Positions 1 through 7,068 are shown, counted from the stretch's first letter. The stretch is 10,642 nucleotides of DNA from Methanosarcinales archaeon (GCA_023136155.1 JAGLRT010000164.1:1-10642), one strand, 5' to 3'. Translations and numbers: made by a program. Notes: generated from the letters alone by a model not told the origin.

Positions 1-765
1 GGAGTTGGCGGGCAGGGTACGTATGATGAAAGTGGAAATATTGATCTGGCTGACATGAACGATAAAGCTGCAACTACCTCTACAGGACAGAAACAGATAT
101 TCGATTATGATAATGAAAAACCCCTGGTATATGTGGACCAGCGTGAAATACGCTCAGGTGTGGCACGAGCCCTGGATAATGGAGGGGTTGATATCGTCCT
201 TTCCACACTGGAAGTAGGTGACTATATTGTTAGTGACCGGGTGGCAATTGAGCGCAAGACTGATATGGACTTTTTGGATTCCATTATTGATAAGAAGCGA
301 AACATCTTCAGGCAGCTTTCAGACCTGGCCCGGACCTATGAACGACCTGTGCTGATTATCGAAGGCGAGAATCTATATACCGGCAGGCAGTTGCATCCCA
401 ATGCTATCAGGGGTGTGCTTGCATCAATAGTTATAGATTTCGGAGTTCCTATCCTCAATACCAGGGATGAATCGGAAACGGCAGAAATGATTGGTACCAT
501 TGCCAGGCGTGAGCAGGAAGATAAGAAACGAACGCCAAGTCTTCATGGTAAAAAGACAGCTATGACATTGAAGGAACAGCAGGAGTATATCATATCTGCC
601 ATATCAAATATCGGACCTAAAGCTGCAGGTAAATTGCTGCGCCATTTCGGTAGTGTGGAAGCAGTGATGAAAGCTGACACTGATGAGCTGATGAGTGTCA
701 ACTCAATAGGCCTGAAGACTGCGCAGCGTATCAGGGAAGTGGTAGGCGGCAAGTATAAAGGATGA
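1..765 (+). CDS. hef: Hef-type helicase/nuclease, C-terminal XPF nuclease part (5' end outside window)
   Basis: The reading frame is open from base 1, so this is the 3' part of a longer gene; the ATG at 55 is probably internal. Counting from that Met, residues 24-150 form an ERCC4/XPF nuclease domain with the GDYIVSDRVAIERKTDMD motif (residues 55-72), including the ERK-x3-D active site (E66, R67, K68, D72). Residues 182-229 carry two helix-hairpin-helix units (NIGPKAAGKLL and NSIGLKTAQRI) for DNA binding. In archaea this arrangement belongs to Hef, an N-terminal SF2 helicase fused to an XPF nuclease, acting on forked and stalled replication structures. The helicase half is not visible, so a stand-alone short XPF cannot be formally excluded, but the open upstream frame favours Hef. 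It converges on the next gene with 18 bases between stops. Confidence 0.9.
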   Translation, partial: GVGGQGTYDESGNIDLADMNDKAATTSTGQKQIFDYDNEKPLVYVDQREIRSGVARALDNGGVDIVLSTLEVGDYIVSDRVAIERKTDMDFLDSIIDKKRNIFRQLSDLARTYERPVLIIEGENLYTGRQLHPNAIRGVLASIVIDFGVPILNTRDESETAEMIGTIARREQEDKKRTPSLHGKKTAMTLKEQQEYIISAISNIGPKAAGKLLRHFGSVEAVMKADTDELMSVNSIGLKTAQRIREVVGGKYKG

Positions 766-783
766 TATTGCCTTATCGAATAT

Positions 784-1404
784 CTAATTAATTTTTTTAA
801 GATTTTTCAATGCCTTTGTACCTGATTTGATGGCTTCCATCTGTTGTTTGACCCTGGCCAGGTCGTTTTCACGTTGCAGGTCAAGGCAGAGCTGAACCAC
901 TTTGTTAATTATGGTGCAACTGATAAATTCCTGAGTTTCAGGTGATATAATTTTAGTTGTAGCTTCATACCCTGATGCCTGTTTGGGTGAAATAGGGGGC
1001 ACTGATGATGAAGATATTGCCGTTGACACAGGTGCCTTTGGTGCCTGGGAATTTAACATTTGTTGAGGGGAAGATATTGATTGTTGTGTTATTGAAGGAA
1101 CTGCCTGACCAGATAACGTGTTATCTGTATTTGATGTATTTGCCTGTAACAAACTTTCATTTTGTCTGCTAATTTCTCTGCCTTGTTTTTCCTTTTTTCT
1201 GGATTCAATAATGTCAGGATTGTTAGAGCTATTAGAATCACAGATAGGACATACTACATTACCATGGTAACGGAACAATGGAGCGCCGCATTCACAATGT
1301 TGAGCCAGCATAGTTCCTCCCAACTCCAAGTATTTTCCTATTTTCTCCAGTTTTATGTCTTCGTCAGTCTTAGCCAATTTTATCACCGAAAATCTTTCAT
1401 ACAT
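784..1404 (-). CDS. Sjogren's syndrome/scleroderma autoantigen 1 family zinc-ribbon protein
   Basis: A protein of 206 residues if it starts at the ATG at 1404; a GTG six codons upstream (1422) is possible but adds only an Ile/Leu-rich stub. Residues 14-34 (EDIKLEKIGKYLELGGTML) lead into a zinc ribbon with CxC at 37-39 and CPIC at 52-55, the arrangement typical of the archaeal autoantigen p27/SSA1 family. The centre (about 60-145) is a low-complexity Ser/Gln/Pro/Asn-rich linker, likely disordered. The C-terminus (about 155-200) is helical and charged with heptad-like Leu spacing, a possible coiled coil. The molecular role of the archaeal members is not established. It is transcribed away from the UPF0147 gene and converges on hef. 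Family call fairly sure, function unknown. Confidence 0.75.
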   Translation of the reverse strand: MYERFSVIKLAKTDEDIKLEKIGKYLELGGTMLAQHCECGAPLFRYHGNVVCPICDSNSSNNPDIIESRKKEKQGREISRQNESLLQANTSNTDNTLSGQAVPSITQQSISSPQQMLNSQAPKAPVSTAISSSSVPPISPKQASGYEATTKIISPETQEFISCTIINKVVQLCLDLQRENDLARVKQQMEAIKSGTKALKNLKKIN

Positions 1405-1547
1405 TATAAGTAATATAAACACTTAAATTAAGCGTTGATTTTTAAATTAAGTTTAAAGTTTAATTAAGTTTAAATTACGAAATAATATTAAAATTATTAA
1501 ATTAATATGTATCTGTTTTAATTTTAAATCTAAGGATGTGTTTGAAA
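1405..1547. promoter_or_regulatory. AT-rich divergent promoter region with AATTAAG direct repeats
   Basis: The space between the divergent zinc-ribbon and UPF0147 genes is almost pure A/T. It holds an exact 13-bp direct repeat, AATTAAGTTTAAA, at 1445-1457 and 1462-1474 (period 17), and a shorter copy AATTAAG at 1426-1432. Such repeats could be operator sites or simple AT-rich drift. TATA-like strings are too many to choose one with confidence. Confidence 0.45.
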
Positions 1548-1826
1548 ATGATGAGAAAGCCAGCCGAACCAGCTGAAGTGATTAGACAGTGTATAGAAGT
1601 TGTTGATCGTATTGTTAATGATGATTCAGTTCCAAGAAATATTAGACGTTCTGCTGATGAAATAAAAGGTATTCTTTCAAAGAATGAGGATTCAACTGCA
1701 ATCAGGGCTGCTAAAAGTATAAGGATTCTTGATGACATAAGTACAGACCAAAATTTGCCTTTGCACACAAGAACATTAATATGGAATTTAGCAGGCCAAC
1801 TTGAAACAGTTCCGGTAGATGAATGA
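1548..1826 (+). CDS. UPF0147 family protein
   Basis: A small acidic helical protein of 92 residues. It matches the archaeal UPF0147 family in its hallmark stretches: DRIVNDDSVPRNIRRSADE near the N-terminal third and LDDISTDQNLPLHTRTLIWN near the C-terminus. The function of this family is not known; it is widespread in Archaea and made of helical repeats. I place the start at ATG 1548, because the Shine-Dalgarno-like AAGGATGTG (1532-1540) sits seven bases upstream; the ATG at 1536 lies inside that motif. ATG 1551 is equally close. No zinc sites, signal peptide or membrane segment. The gene stands alone, upstream of the putative replication origin. Family call confident, role unknown. Confidence 0.85.
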   Translation: MMRKPAEPAEVIRQCIEVVDRIVNDDSVPRNIRRSADEIKGILSKNEDSTAIRAAKSIRILDDISTDQNLPLHTRTLIWNLAGQLETVPVDE

Positions 1827-1840
1827 AGGGATTAACCCTT

Positions 1841-1862
1841 ACCCCATGATTTCGCGTGGAGA
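1841..1862 (-). promoter_or_regulatory. Origin recognition box (ORB-A), minus orientation
   Basis: Read on the minus strand: TCTCCAC, two bases, GAAAT, three bases, GGGGT. This has the two parts of an archaeal ORB, a TCCA/TGGA-type dyad core followed by a G-string. It is 18/22 identical to the element at 2352-2373, which points the opposite way. Expected ligand: Orc1/Cdc6 encoded at 2601. Confidence 0.75.
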
Positions 1863-2312
1863 TTTAATAGAAGCATTTTCTTTTAAGTTTCCAATTTACT
1901 TTTCATTGTATATGAATTATATATTTTTATTTTGTTCACTTTTCAACAGGCTGTCCCAAAACTCCTGATTTTGAGATTATATTCCTTAGTTTAAAATTTA
2001 AACGCTTAGTTAAGTTTATTTCTTGAGGATTATTTACTTTTGGAACAATCTGTCAAGTACTTTTTCGACAATTACTTGTTAAATTAATCACTTATTTTTA
2101 AGTATTATTTGGTCAGTACAATCATCGTAATTAGAGATTGTCAGAAAAGTCAACATTTCTAAGCATTTTGACTTATAAATAAATACGTGTATACTTTTCT
2201 ATATGTGAACAATATAACCAAATGGAAAGATATATATATAAAATAATCCAATAGGCATTCATTGCTTTTTTTTTATGTTAATAATATTATCTTAATTTGT
2301 TTTTTTTATGTA

Positions 2313-2334
2313 TTTCCAGTTGAAATCATACGGT
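2313..2334 (+). promoter_or_regulatory. Degenerate origin recognition box (ORB-C)
   Basis: TTTCCAGTTGAAATCAT followed by ACGGT. It keeps the dyad core and the GAAATCAT shared with ORB-A (16/22 to ORB-A, 15/22 to ORB-B), but the G-string is weakened to CGG. It has the same orientation as ORB-B and lies 39 bp before it. Confidence 0.5.
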
Positions 2335-2351
2335 TCCCCTCCTTTATAAAC

Positions 2352-2373
2352 TCTCCACTAGAAATAAAGGGGT
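2352..2373 (+). promoter_or_regulatory. Origin recognition box (ORB-B), plus orientation
   Basis: TCTCCACTAGAAAT, AAA, GGGGT: a dyad core followed by the intact G-string that Orc1/Cdc6 winged-helix and AAA+ contacts recognise in other archaea. It is the better conserved box on the cdc6 side of the AT-rich region. Confidence 0.78.
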
Positions 2374-2487
2374 CATCCTGAAAATAGCATTCAATAGTTT
2401 AAAATTTTGAAAAAACAATGAAAAATATAACCAATAAACGGCTCTCTTGATACTTATAAATCTTATTTTTATGTTGATTTTTTAAGT

Positions 2488-2506
2488 TTCTACAATAAAT
2501 GTAGAA
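2488..2506. promoter_or_regulatory. Palindrome upstream of the cdc6 TATA box
   Basis: TTCTACA, ATAAA, TGTAGAA: a perfect 7-bp inverted repeat with a 5-bp spacer. Its CTACA/TGTAG half-sites recur in the palindrome at 2557-2579, on the other side of the TATA box. Possible dimeric-regulator site. Confidence 0.4.
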
Positions 2507-2520
2507 GTGTAAACCAGAAC

Positions 2521-2530
2521 CTATAAAAAG
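2521..2530 (+). promoter_or_regulatory. TATA box of cdc6
   Basis: CTATAAAAAG preceded by GAAC, a good archaeal TATA element. Transcription would start about 25 bp downstream (about 2547-2552), giving a leader of about 50 nt before the TTG start. Confidence 0.6.
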
Positions 2531-2546
2531 GTATACTTCTTATGCA

Positions 2547-2557
2547 TCAAGTGGAGA
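2547..2557 (-). promoter_or_regulatory. Partial ORB (mini-ORB) in the cdc6 promoter
   Basis: On the minus strand this reads TCTCCACTTGA, 10/11 identical to the first half of ORB-B, without a G-string. It lies at the expected cdc6 transcription start, so binding of Cdc6 here could feed back on its own expression. Short match; chance is possible. Confidence 0.4.
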
Positions 2558-2579
2558 CTACAAACATTTTGTTTGTAGT
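2557..2579 (+). promoter_or_regulatory. Perfect hairpin/palindrome in the cdc6 leader
   Basis: ACTACAAACA, TTT, TGTTTGTAGT: a perfect 10-bp stem with a 3-nt loop, 21 bases upstream of the cdc6 start. As RNA it would form near the 5' end of the messenger; as DNA it could be an operator. No T-run follows, so it is not a typical terminator. Confidence 0.55.
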
Positions 2580-2600
2580 AATTTAGTGGTTAGGAATTAA

Positions 2601-3923
2601 TTGAAAAAAAATGTTCATGTTAAATGTTTAGGTGATATGCAATTGTTAGACTCAAAAACTGAAAAAAAAATCATTGACAAAAAATCATTAAACGGACTCT
2701 TTGAAGACTACCTTAGTAATGTTGTTATTTTTAATAACAAAGAAGTCCTGAGACCTACTTACATGCCTGAAAATCTACCTCATAGGGATGAGCAGATCCA
2801 ATCTGTAGCTAGCATACTGGTGGCAGCGTTAAGGGGAGATACACCATCTAACATTTTAATCTATGGAAAAACAGGTACAGGAAAAACTGCCGTTGTTAAG
2901 TATGTAGGGAACGAACTTGAAAAGACAGGGGAATCACATGAAATGCCTTGTACTGTGATATATATGAACTGTGAAATAGTGGATACCCAATACCGTCTTC
3001 TGGCCACTTTAGCAAGGCATCTGGGTAAAGAAGTACCCATGACTGGGTGGCCTACGGATCAGGTATACGAAGAATTCAAAAATTCTCTGGATGAAAAAAA
3101 ACGTATAGTCATTGTAGTAATGGACGAGATAGATAAACTTGTCAGGAAAGGGGATGATGTACTATACAACCTGTCAAGAATCAATGACAACCTTAAAAAC
3201 GCAAGGGTAAGTCTTATCGGTATATCAAATGACTTGAAATTCACAGAATTCCTCGACCCGAGAGTAAAGAGTTCATTAGGTGAAGAAGAAATTATATTCC
3301 CGCCGTACGATGCTGAACAGATATACGATATCCTTGAACAGAGAGCAAAAATAGCTTTCAAGAAGAATGCACTTGATGAAACGGTAACACGCTTGTGTGC
3401 TGCATTTGCAGCCCAGGAACATGGTGATGCCCGACGTGCTTTGGACCTGCTCAGGGTTTCAGGTGAGATTGCTGAGCGATCCAAATCTTCCATTGTGGAA
3501 GAAAAACATGTAAGAGTTGCCCAGGATAAGATAGAAGTAGACAGAATTGTGGAAGTAGTCCGCACATTGCCTACACAATCTAAATTGGTTCTGCTGAGCG
3601 TATTGAAAATCAAAGAGAGGCTGGAAAAACCAAGTAACAACATTTCCACAGGTGAGGTATATACTACTTATAAACAGATGTGCGGTGACATCGATGCCGA
3701 TATCCTGACACAACGTAGGATAACAGACCTTATATCTGAACTTGACATGCTGGGTATCGTGAACGCTATGGTAGTAAGTAAAGGCAGGTATGGACGGACC
3801 AAAGCCATTTCATTAAGCGTTCCTGAAAATAACACCACAAACGTACTCTTGGAAGACTATAGGTTAAAACCCCTTGAAAACTTTGTCCCGGTCATGCAGA
3901 ACAGTCAGTCCCATCTATTTTAA
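2601..3923 (+). CDS. cdc6: Orc1/Cdc6 replication initiator (AAA+ ATPase)
   Basis: A 440-residue protein of usual family length. Walker A GKTGTGKT lies at 89-96, Walker B VVMDEIDKL at 172-180, sensor 1 GISND at 207-211, a likely arginine finger in DPRVKSS (R221), sensor 2 GDARRALDLL at 275-284, and a winged-helix DNA-binding domain from about 320 to the end. The family binds origin recognition boxes and loads the MCM helicase. The frame is closed by TAA at 2598-2600, so the start is TTG 2601 (AGGA five bases upstream) or ATG 2637 (residue 13, GGTGAT directly abutting). The Lys-rich first 30 residues are unusual and would shorten with the later start. ORB-like sites lie upstream. Codon use seems to fit the neighbours. 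Confidence 0.95.
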   Translation: MKKNVHVKCLGDMQLLDSKTEKKIIDKKSLNGLFEDYLSNVVIFNNKEVLRPTYMPENLPHRDEQIQSVASILVAALRGDTPSNILIYGKTGTGKTAVVKYVGNELEKTGESHEMPCTVIYMNCEIVDTQYRLLATLARHLGKEVPMTGWPTDQVYEEFKNSLDEKKRIVIVVMDEIDKLVRKGDDVLYNLSRINDNLKNARVSLIGISNDLKFTEFLDPRVKSSLGEEEIIFPPYDAEQIYDILEQRAKIAFKKNALDETVTRLCAAFAAQEHGDARRALDLLRVSGEIAERSKSSIVEEKHVRVAQDKIEVDRIVEVVRTLPTQSKLVLLSVLKIKERLEKPSNNISTGEVYTTYKQMCGDIDADILTQRRITDLISELDMLGIVNAMVVSKGRYGRTKAISLSVPENNTTNVLLEDYRLKPLENFVPVMQNSQSHLF

Positions 3924-3957
3924 GCTGGGATTATTTCTAAGCACTGTACTCGCTACA

Positions 3958-4536
3958 TTAATGGACTGCAAGTGAAAGATAACCTACCCAAGGGATGTGC
4001 CACCGTGCCACTCCAATAATCCATTCTTCCCTGACAGGTTGAAGTATGCTTGTGGGATATACCTGGTCAATACCCCGGTTATTGTCTCCTTTGGTAATAT
4101 ATCCAGCATGAGGGGCTGCAGGTCCACCGTTCCACATTGGCTCACCTTTATCCACCCAATACATGGCTCTGTGGATGATAGGAGTAGCGGTTGTATTGCC
4201 GAATTTGTGGTAAAGTATTACGTCTCCGTATTCATCAAAAGATTTGTATCCGGATAAACTTCCTTGTGTATATGAAATAATCTCTGTCCTGTCGAAATCC
4301 TGGATTAACACCACATCACCAATACCAATGTTAGGCAGCATGCTACCTGATTCCACAGCCACGGCCGGCCTGGGGGTACCCAGGGTGATTTGGGATACCA
4401 GCATGATAAGGAGAATCATACCACTAATGAAGAGCAGGTCCCTTGTTAGCCCTATCCAGGAATTATCACTGGTTCTGAACTGCTGAATTAAGTTCAATAT
4501 CTTTTTCATGCTTGGTTGCTTGTCAAGAGAATTCAT
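3958..4536 (-). CDS. Signal peptidase I, archaeal/ER (Sec11-like) type
   Basis: A 192-residue membrane protease that removes signal peptides from exported proteins. One transmembrane segment at about 31-52 (TRDLLFISGMILLIMLVSQI) anchors it, with the catalytic domain outside. The catalytic Ser is S65 in ESGSMLP; the archaeal/eukaryotic type uses His rather than Lys as partner, here H122 in PIIHRA. The GDNNRGID box (150-157) supplies the conserved Asp residues. It ends soon after the GVARWHIPWVGYL stretch and lacks a second C-terminal membrane helix. Start: ATG 4536 or ATG 4509 (residue 10); the only good TATA (4544-4554) lies just 8-18 bases from 4536, which favours 4509. The gene converges on cdc6 and diverges from the polymerase gene. 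Confidence 0.92.
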   Translation of the reverse strand: MNSLDKQPSMKKILNLIQQFRTSDNSWIGLTRDLLFISGMILLIMLVSQITLGTPRPAVAVESGSMLPNIGIGDVVLIQDFDRTEIISYTQGSLSGYKSFDEYGDVILYHKFGNTTATPIIHRAMYWVDKGEPMWNGGPAAPHAGYITKGDNNRGIDQVYPTSILQPVREEWIIGVARWHIPWVGYLSLAVH

Positions 4537-4543
4537 ATGGGCG

Positions 4544-4554
4544 AATATTTATAG
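4544..4554. promoter_or_regulatory. Shared TATA element for signal peptidase and polymerase D genes
   Basis: AATATTTATAG on plus and CTATAAATATT on minus. The divergent starts are only 49 bases apart (4536 and 4586). The element is about 36 bases upstream of ATG 4586 and about 40 upstream of ATG 4509, spacing that fits short-leader transcripts in both directions from one box. Confidence 0.5.
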
Positions 4555-4585
4555 CGTCTGAGGTGATAATGTTTGTGCGAATTTT

Positions 4586-6118
4586 ATGAACATAAATGAT
4601 CAGAATTCAACTATAATTGAACTATTTGCACAGGCAGGGTACCAGATTGACCCAAATGCATTGTCAATCTTAATTGAGAATAATTCAAGTCCGGGTTTGA
4701 TCAATACTATCATGGATTCACTTGACGAATCCGTTCTGGTAGTCAATCCTGAACATATCCGTATTGGATTATCAGGTACGTTTGTATCTTCATCAATAAC
4801 ACAGGAAGCATCATTATCCGAATGTTACCGGGCACCTGTCAGGGATCCTGATTATGAAGATGAATGGACATGGGACCTGGATGTAATATCTGACATCACT
4901 GATCAGTCCACCTGTGTGGGTGAAATAGGGGAATTCGTGGATCATTTCAGGGACCGGTTCACAAGATTGAGTGAACTGCTGAGGAACCGTAATATTAGTT
5001 TCCGGCCCATAGAAAGTCTGAGCCGGCGCACGACCGGGCTGGTAGAGGGACGTGAAGAAGTTTCGCTCATTGGTATGGTATCTGATATTCGTACATCCAA
5101 GAACGGTCACAGGATGATAGAGATTGAAGATACTACAGGCACTTTCCGTACCATGGTACTTAAAAAAAACAAAGAACTGTTTGACCGGGCCATGAAATTA
5201 ATGCTGGACGAAGTAGTCGGTTTTACCGGTACATTGAGCGATGACGGAAACTTGCTTTTCATTAATGATATAATGTTGCCTGAAATTCCAATCAGGAGAA
5301 GTACTGAACTAGGTGAACCCGGTAGTTCAGGACTAGCTGTGCTGATATCTGACGTACATGTTGGCAGCGACACTTTTTTGGAACCTGAATGGCTGGCATT
5401 CCTTGAATGGCTCAACGGGGGTACCAATACCCAAAATAACGGCTCTATTGACGTGGGCGACATCAAATACCTGGTAGTTGCTGGTGACCTGGTAGACGGC
5501 ATAGGGATATATCCGGATCAGGACAAGGAATTGTCCATCATTGATGTGTATGACCAGTACCGAAAGGCAGCCGAATATTTTAACCAGATACCTGAACATA
5601 TCAAGGTCATTATCTCTCCTGGCAATCACGATGTTGTGCGGCAGGCAGAACCCCAGCCCGCTTTACCTGATAACGTAAAACAAATGTTCAGGCCAGAGGT
5701 GGTTTTCGTTGGCAATCCGGCAGTGGTGTCCATGGATGGAGTACATACTTTAATCTACCATGGGCGTAGCATTGATGACCTTATTGCCACCTTGCCAGGT
5801 ATGAAATACGAGGACCCTGTCAAACCAATGATAGAGATGTTAAAGTGCAGGCATCTTTCACCAATTTACGGCAGCAAGGTATCCATTGCACCCGAAAGGA
5901 CCGACCATCTTCTAATCGATAAGATACCTGACATCCTGCATTGTGGTCATGTGCATACTGTGGGCTGTACAACCTATCGGGGAGTTAAAGTGGTCAATAG
6001 CGGCACCTGGCAGTCCCAGACTGAGTTCCAGAGGCGCATGAACCTTCAGCCAGACCCTGCAAGGGTTGCAGTAGTGGACCTTGGCAGTCTGGACATAAAG
6101 ATTATCTCGTTTAAGTGA
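4586..6118 (+). CDS. polB: DNA polymerase D (PolII) small subunit DP1, 3'-5' exonuclease
   Basis: A 510-residue subunit of the archaeal family D polymerase; DP1 is the Mre11-like proofreading nuclease and partner of the large catalytic subunit DP2, which is not in this window. The N-terminal 60 residues are a helical domain, then an acidic linker. An OB fold follows at about 158-232 (VSLIGMVSDIRTSKNGHRM onwards). The calcineurin-like phosphodiesterase domain runs from 250 with all metal motifs present: SDVH (D256, H258), AGDLVD (D301), GNHD (347-349), YHG (H392) and GHVH (454-457), so it should be active. Start: ATG 4586 is the only one possible, because TGA at 4559 closes the frame and no start codon lies between. 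Its stop overlaps the taw1 start. Confidence 0.94.
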   Translation: MNINDQNSTIIELFAQAGYQIDPNALSILIENNSSPGLINTIMDSLDESVLVVNPEHIRIGLSGTFVSSSITQEASLSECYRAPVRDPDYEDEWTWDLDVISDITDQSTCVGEIGEFVDHFRDRFTRLSELLRNRNISFRPIESLSRRTTGLVEGREEVSLIGMVSDIRTSKNGHRMIEIEDTTGTFRTMVLKKNKELFDRAMKLMLDEVVGFTGTLSDDGNLLFINDIMLPEIPIRRSTELGEPGSSGLAVLISDVHVGSDTFLEPEWLAFLEWLNGGTNTQNNGSIDVGDIKYLVVAGDLVDGIGIYPDQDKELSIIDVYDQYRKAAEYFNQIPEHIKVIISPGNHDVVRQAEPQPALPDNVKQMFRPEVVFVGNPAVVSMDGVHTLIYHGRSIDDLIATLPGMKYEDPVKPMIEMLKCRHLSPIYGSKVSIAPERTDHLLIDKIPDILHCGHVHTVGCTTYRGVKVVNSGTWQSQTEFQRRMNLQPDPARVAVVDLGSLDIKIISFK

Positions 6119-7068
6119 ACTTACCAGATGCTATGAACATTCAATCAGACCTATTCGACCGGTTCAAGAAGCAGGGATACCATATTGTAGGCGCTCACAG
6201 TGCGGTAAAACCCTGCCTGTGGTCGGGCCGGGCAGTCAAGGAAGAGGGTACTTGTTATAAATCAAGGTTCTATGGCATAGATTCCCACCGTTGTATCCAG
6301 ATGACACCGTACCTGGGTTGCAACCAGGCATGTATTTACTGCTGGCGCCCGATCGAGCACCCGGTAGAAGTACCCCGGCACTGGGATGCTCCTGAGACTA
6401 TTGTAGAGGGCTGTATCAATGCCCAACGTAGTTTTATGTCAGGATATGGGGGTATTGAGAATATTGACAAATCGATATGGCAGCAATCCATGGAGCCCAG
6501 GCACGCTGCTATATCATTGGCTGGTGAACCTACCCTGTACCCGCACCTGGGTGGCCTTGTAGAAGAGTTCCACCGCCGTGGCCTTACTACCTTTGTGGTA
6601 ACAAACGGCACCCGGCCTGAAGTTGTTGAAGATATCAGGCCTACCCAGCTGTACATGAGTCTGGACGCACCTGATAAAAATACTTATTTGGAGATATGTT
6701 TCCCACGCAATCCTGCCATGTGGGAACAGATACTGCACTCCCTGGAAATTTTGCACGACCACCCCTCACGGACTGCTATAAGGTTAACACTTGTCAAAGG
6801 GCAAAATATTAAGGATGTCCAGGGTTATGCCAGGCTTATCGAGACGGCAGCACCTGACTTTGTAGAGGTTAAGGCCTACATGCACCTTGGGTATTCACGC
6901 AAGAGGCTCGAGAGGGATGCTATGCCCCAGCATGAAGAGATACTCGAGTTTTCAGCCCGGTTGGCAGATGAGTTGAATTATCAATTAAAGGATGATGTGG
7001 AACTCAGCCGTGTGGCACTGCTTTCAAAGTGTGATGGGATAGGGAAGATAGATTGGGCGGATAAATAA
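6115..7068 (+). CDS. taw1: tRNA 4-demethylwyosine synthase Taw1 (TYW1), radical SAM enzyme
   Basis: A 317-residue protein of the family that condenses N1-methylguanosine-37 of tRNA-Phe with pyruvate to give the tricyclic base 4-demethylwyosine. The radical SAM cluster motif CxxxCxxC is C69-C73-C76 (GCNQACIYCWRP). Three further Cys at 34, 47 and 60, spaced 13 and 13, fit the second iron-sulphur cluster known for archaeal TYW1. LAGEPTLYPHL (about 140-150) is the SAM-binding GE motif, and VEVKAYMHLGYSRKR is a conserved C-terminal signature. No flavodoxin domain, as usual in archaea. Start: GTG 6115 overlaps the polymerase stop in GTGA, suggesting translational coupling; ATG 6133 (residue 7) is the alternative. 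Probably an operon with polB. Confidence 0.93.
   Translation: MNLPDAMNIQSDLFDRFKKQGYHIVGAHSAVKPCLWSGRAVKEEGTCYKSRFYGIDSHRCIQMTPYLGCNQACIYCWRPIEHPVEVPRHWDAPETIVEGCINAQRSFMSGYGGIENIDKSIWQQSMEPRHAAISLAGEPTLYPHLGGLVEEFHRRGLTTFVVTNGTRPEVVEDIRPTQLYMSLDAPDKNTYLEICFPRNPAMWEQILHSLEILHDHPSRTAIRLTLVKGQNIKDVQGYARLIETAAPDFVEVKAYMHLGYSRKRLERDAMPQHEEILEFSARLADELNYQLKDDVELSRVALLSKCDGIGKIDWADK

Larger units (their letters stand above)
1827..2600. other. Putative chromosomal replication origin (oriC) upstream of cdc6
   Basis: About 770 bases without a credible gene, strongly AT-rich (for example the TATATATATATAAAATAA run near 2229-2246 and oligo-T runs near 2268 and 2300), immediately upstream of orc1/cdc6. 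Two 22-bp elements resembling archaeal origin recognition boxes lie in opposite orientation at its two ends (1841-1862 and 2352-2373), with a degenerate copy at 2313-2334, so the AT-rich stretch between them could be the unwinding element. In many archaea the origin sits beside the initiator gene and is flanked by ORBs of opposite polarity. The location and the inverted ORB pair are seen; origin activity is inferred. Confidence 0.75.

Noticed and set aside
1826..1840. AAGGG-ATTAA-CCCTT hairpin after the UPF0147 stop as a terminator
   Set aside because: Only five pairs and no T-run follows; the right side runs directly into ORB-A.
2542..2586. Short upstream open frame (ATG, 14 codons, TAG) before cdc6
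   Set aside because: The ATG lies before or at the expected transcript start, has no Shine-Dalgarno, and the frame is mostly made by the hairpin at 2557-2579.
3059..3649. 196-codon minus-strand frame inside cdc6
   Set aside because: A shadow frame opposite a clear AAA+ gene; Ser/Leu-rich composition with no domain.
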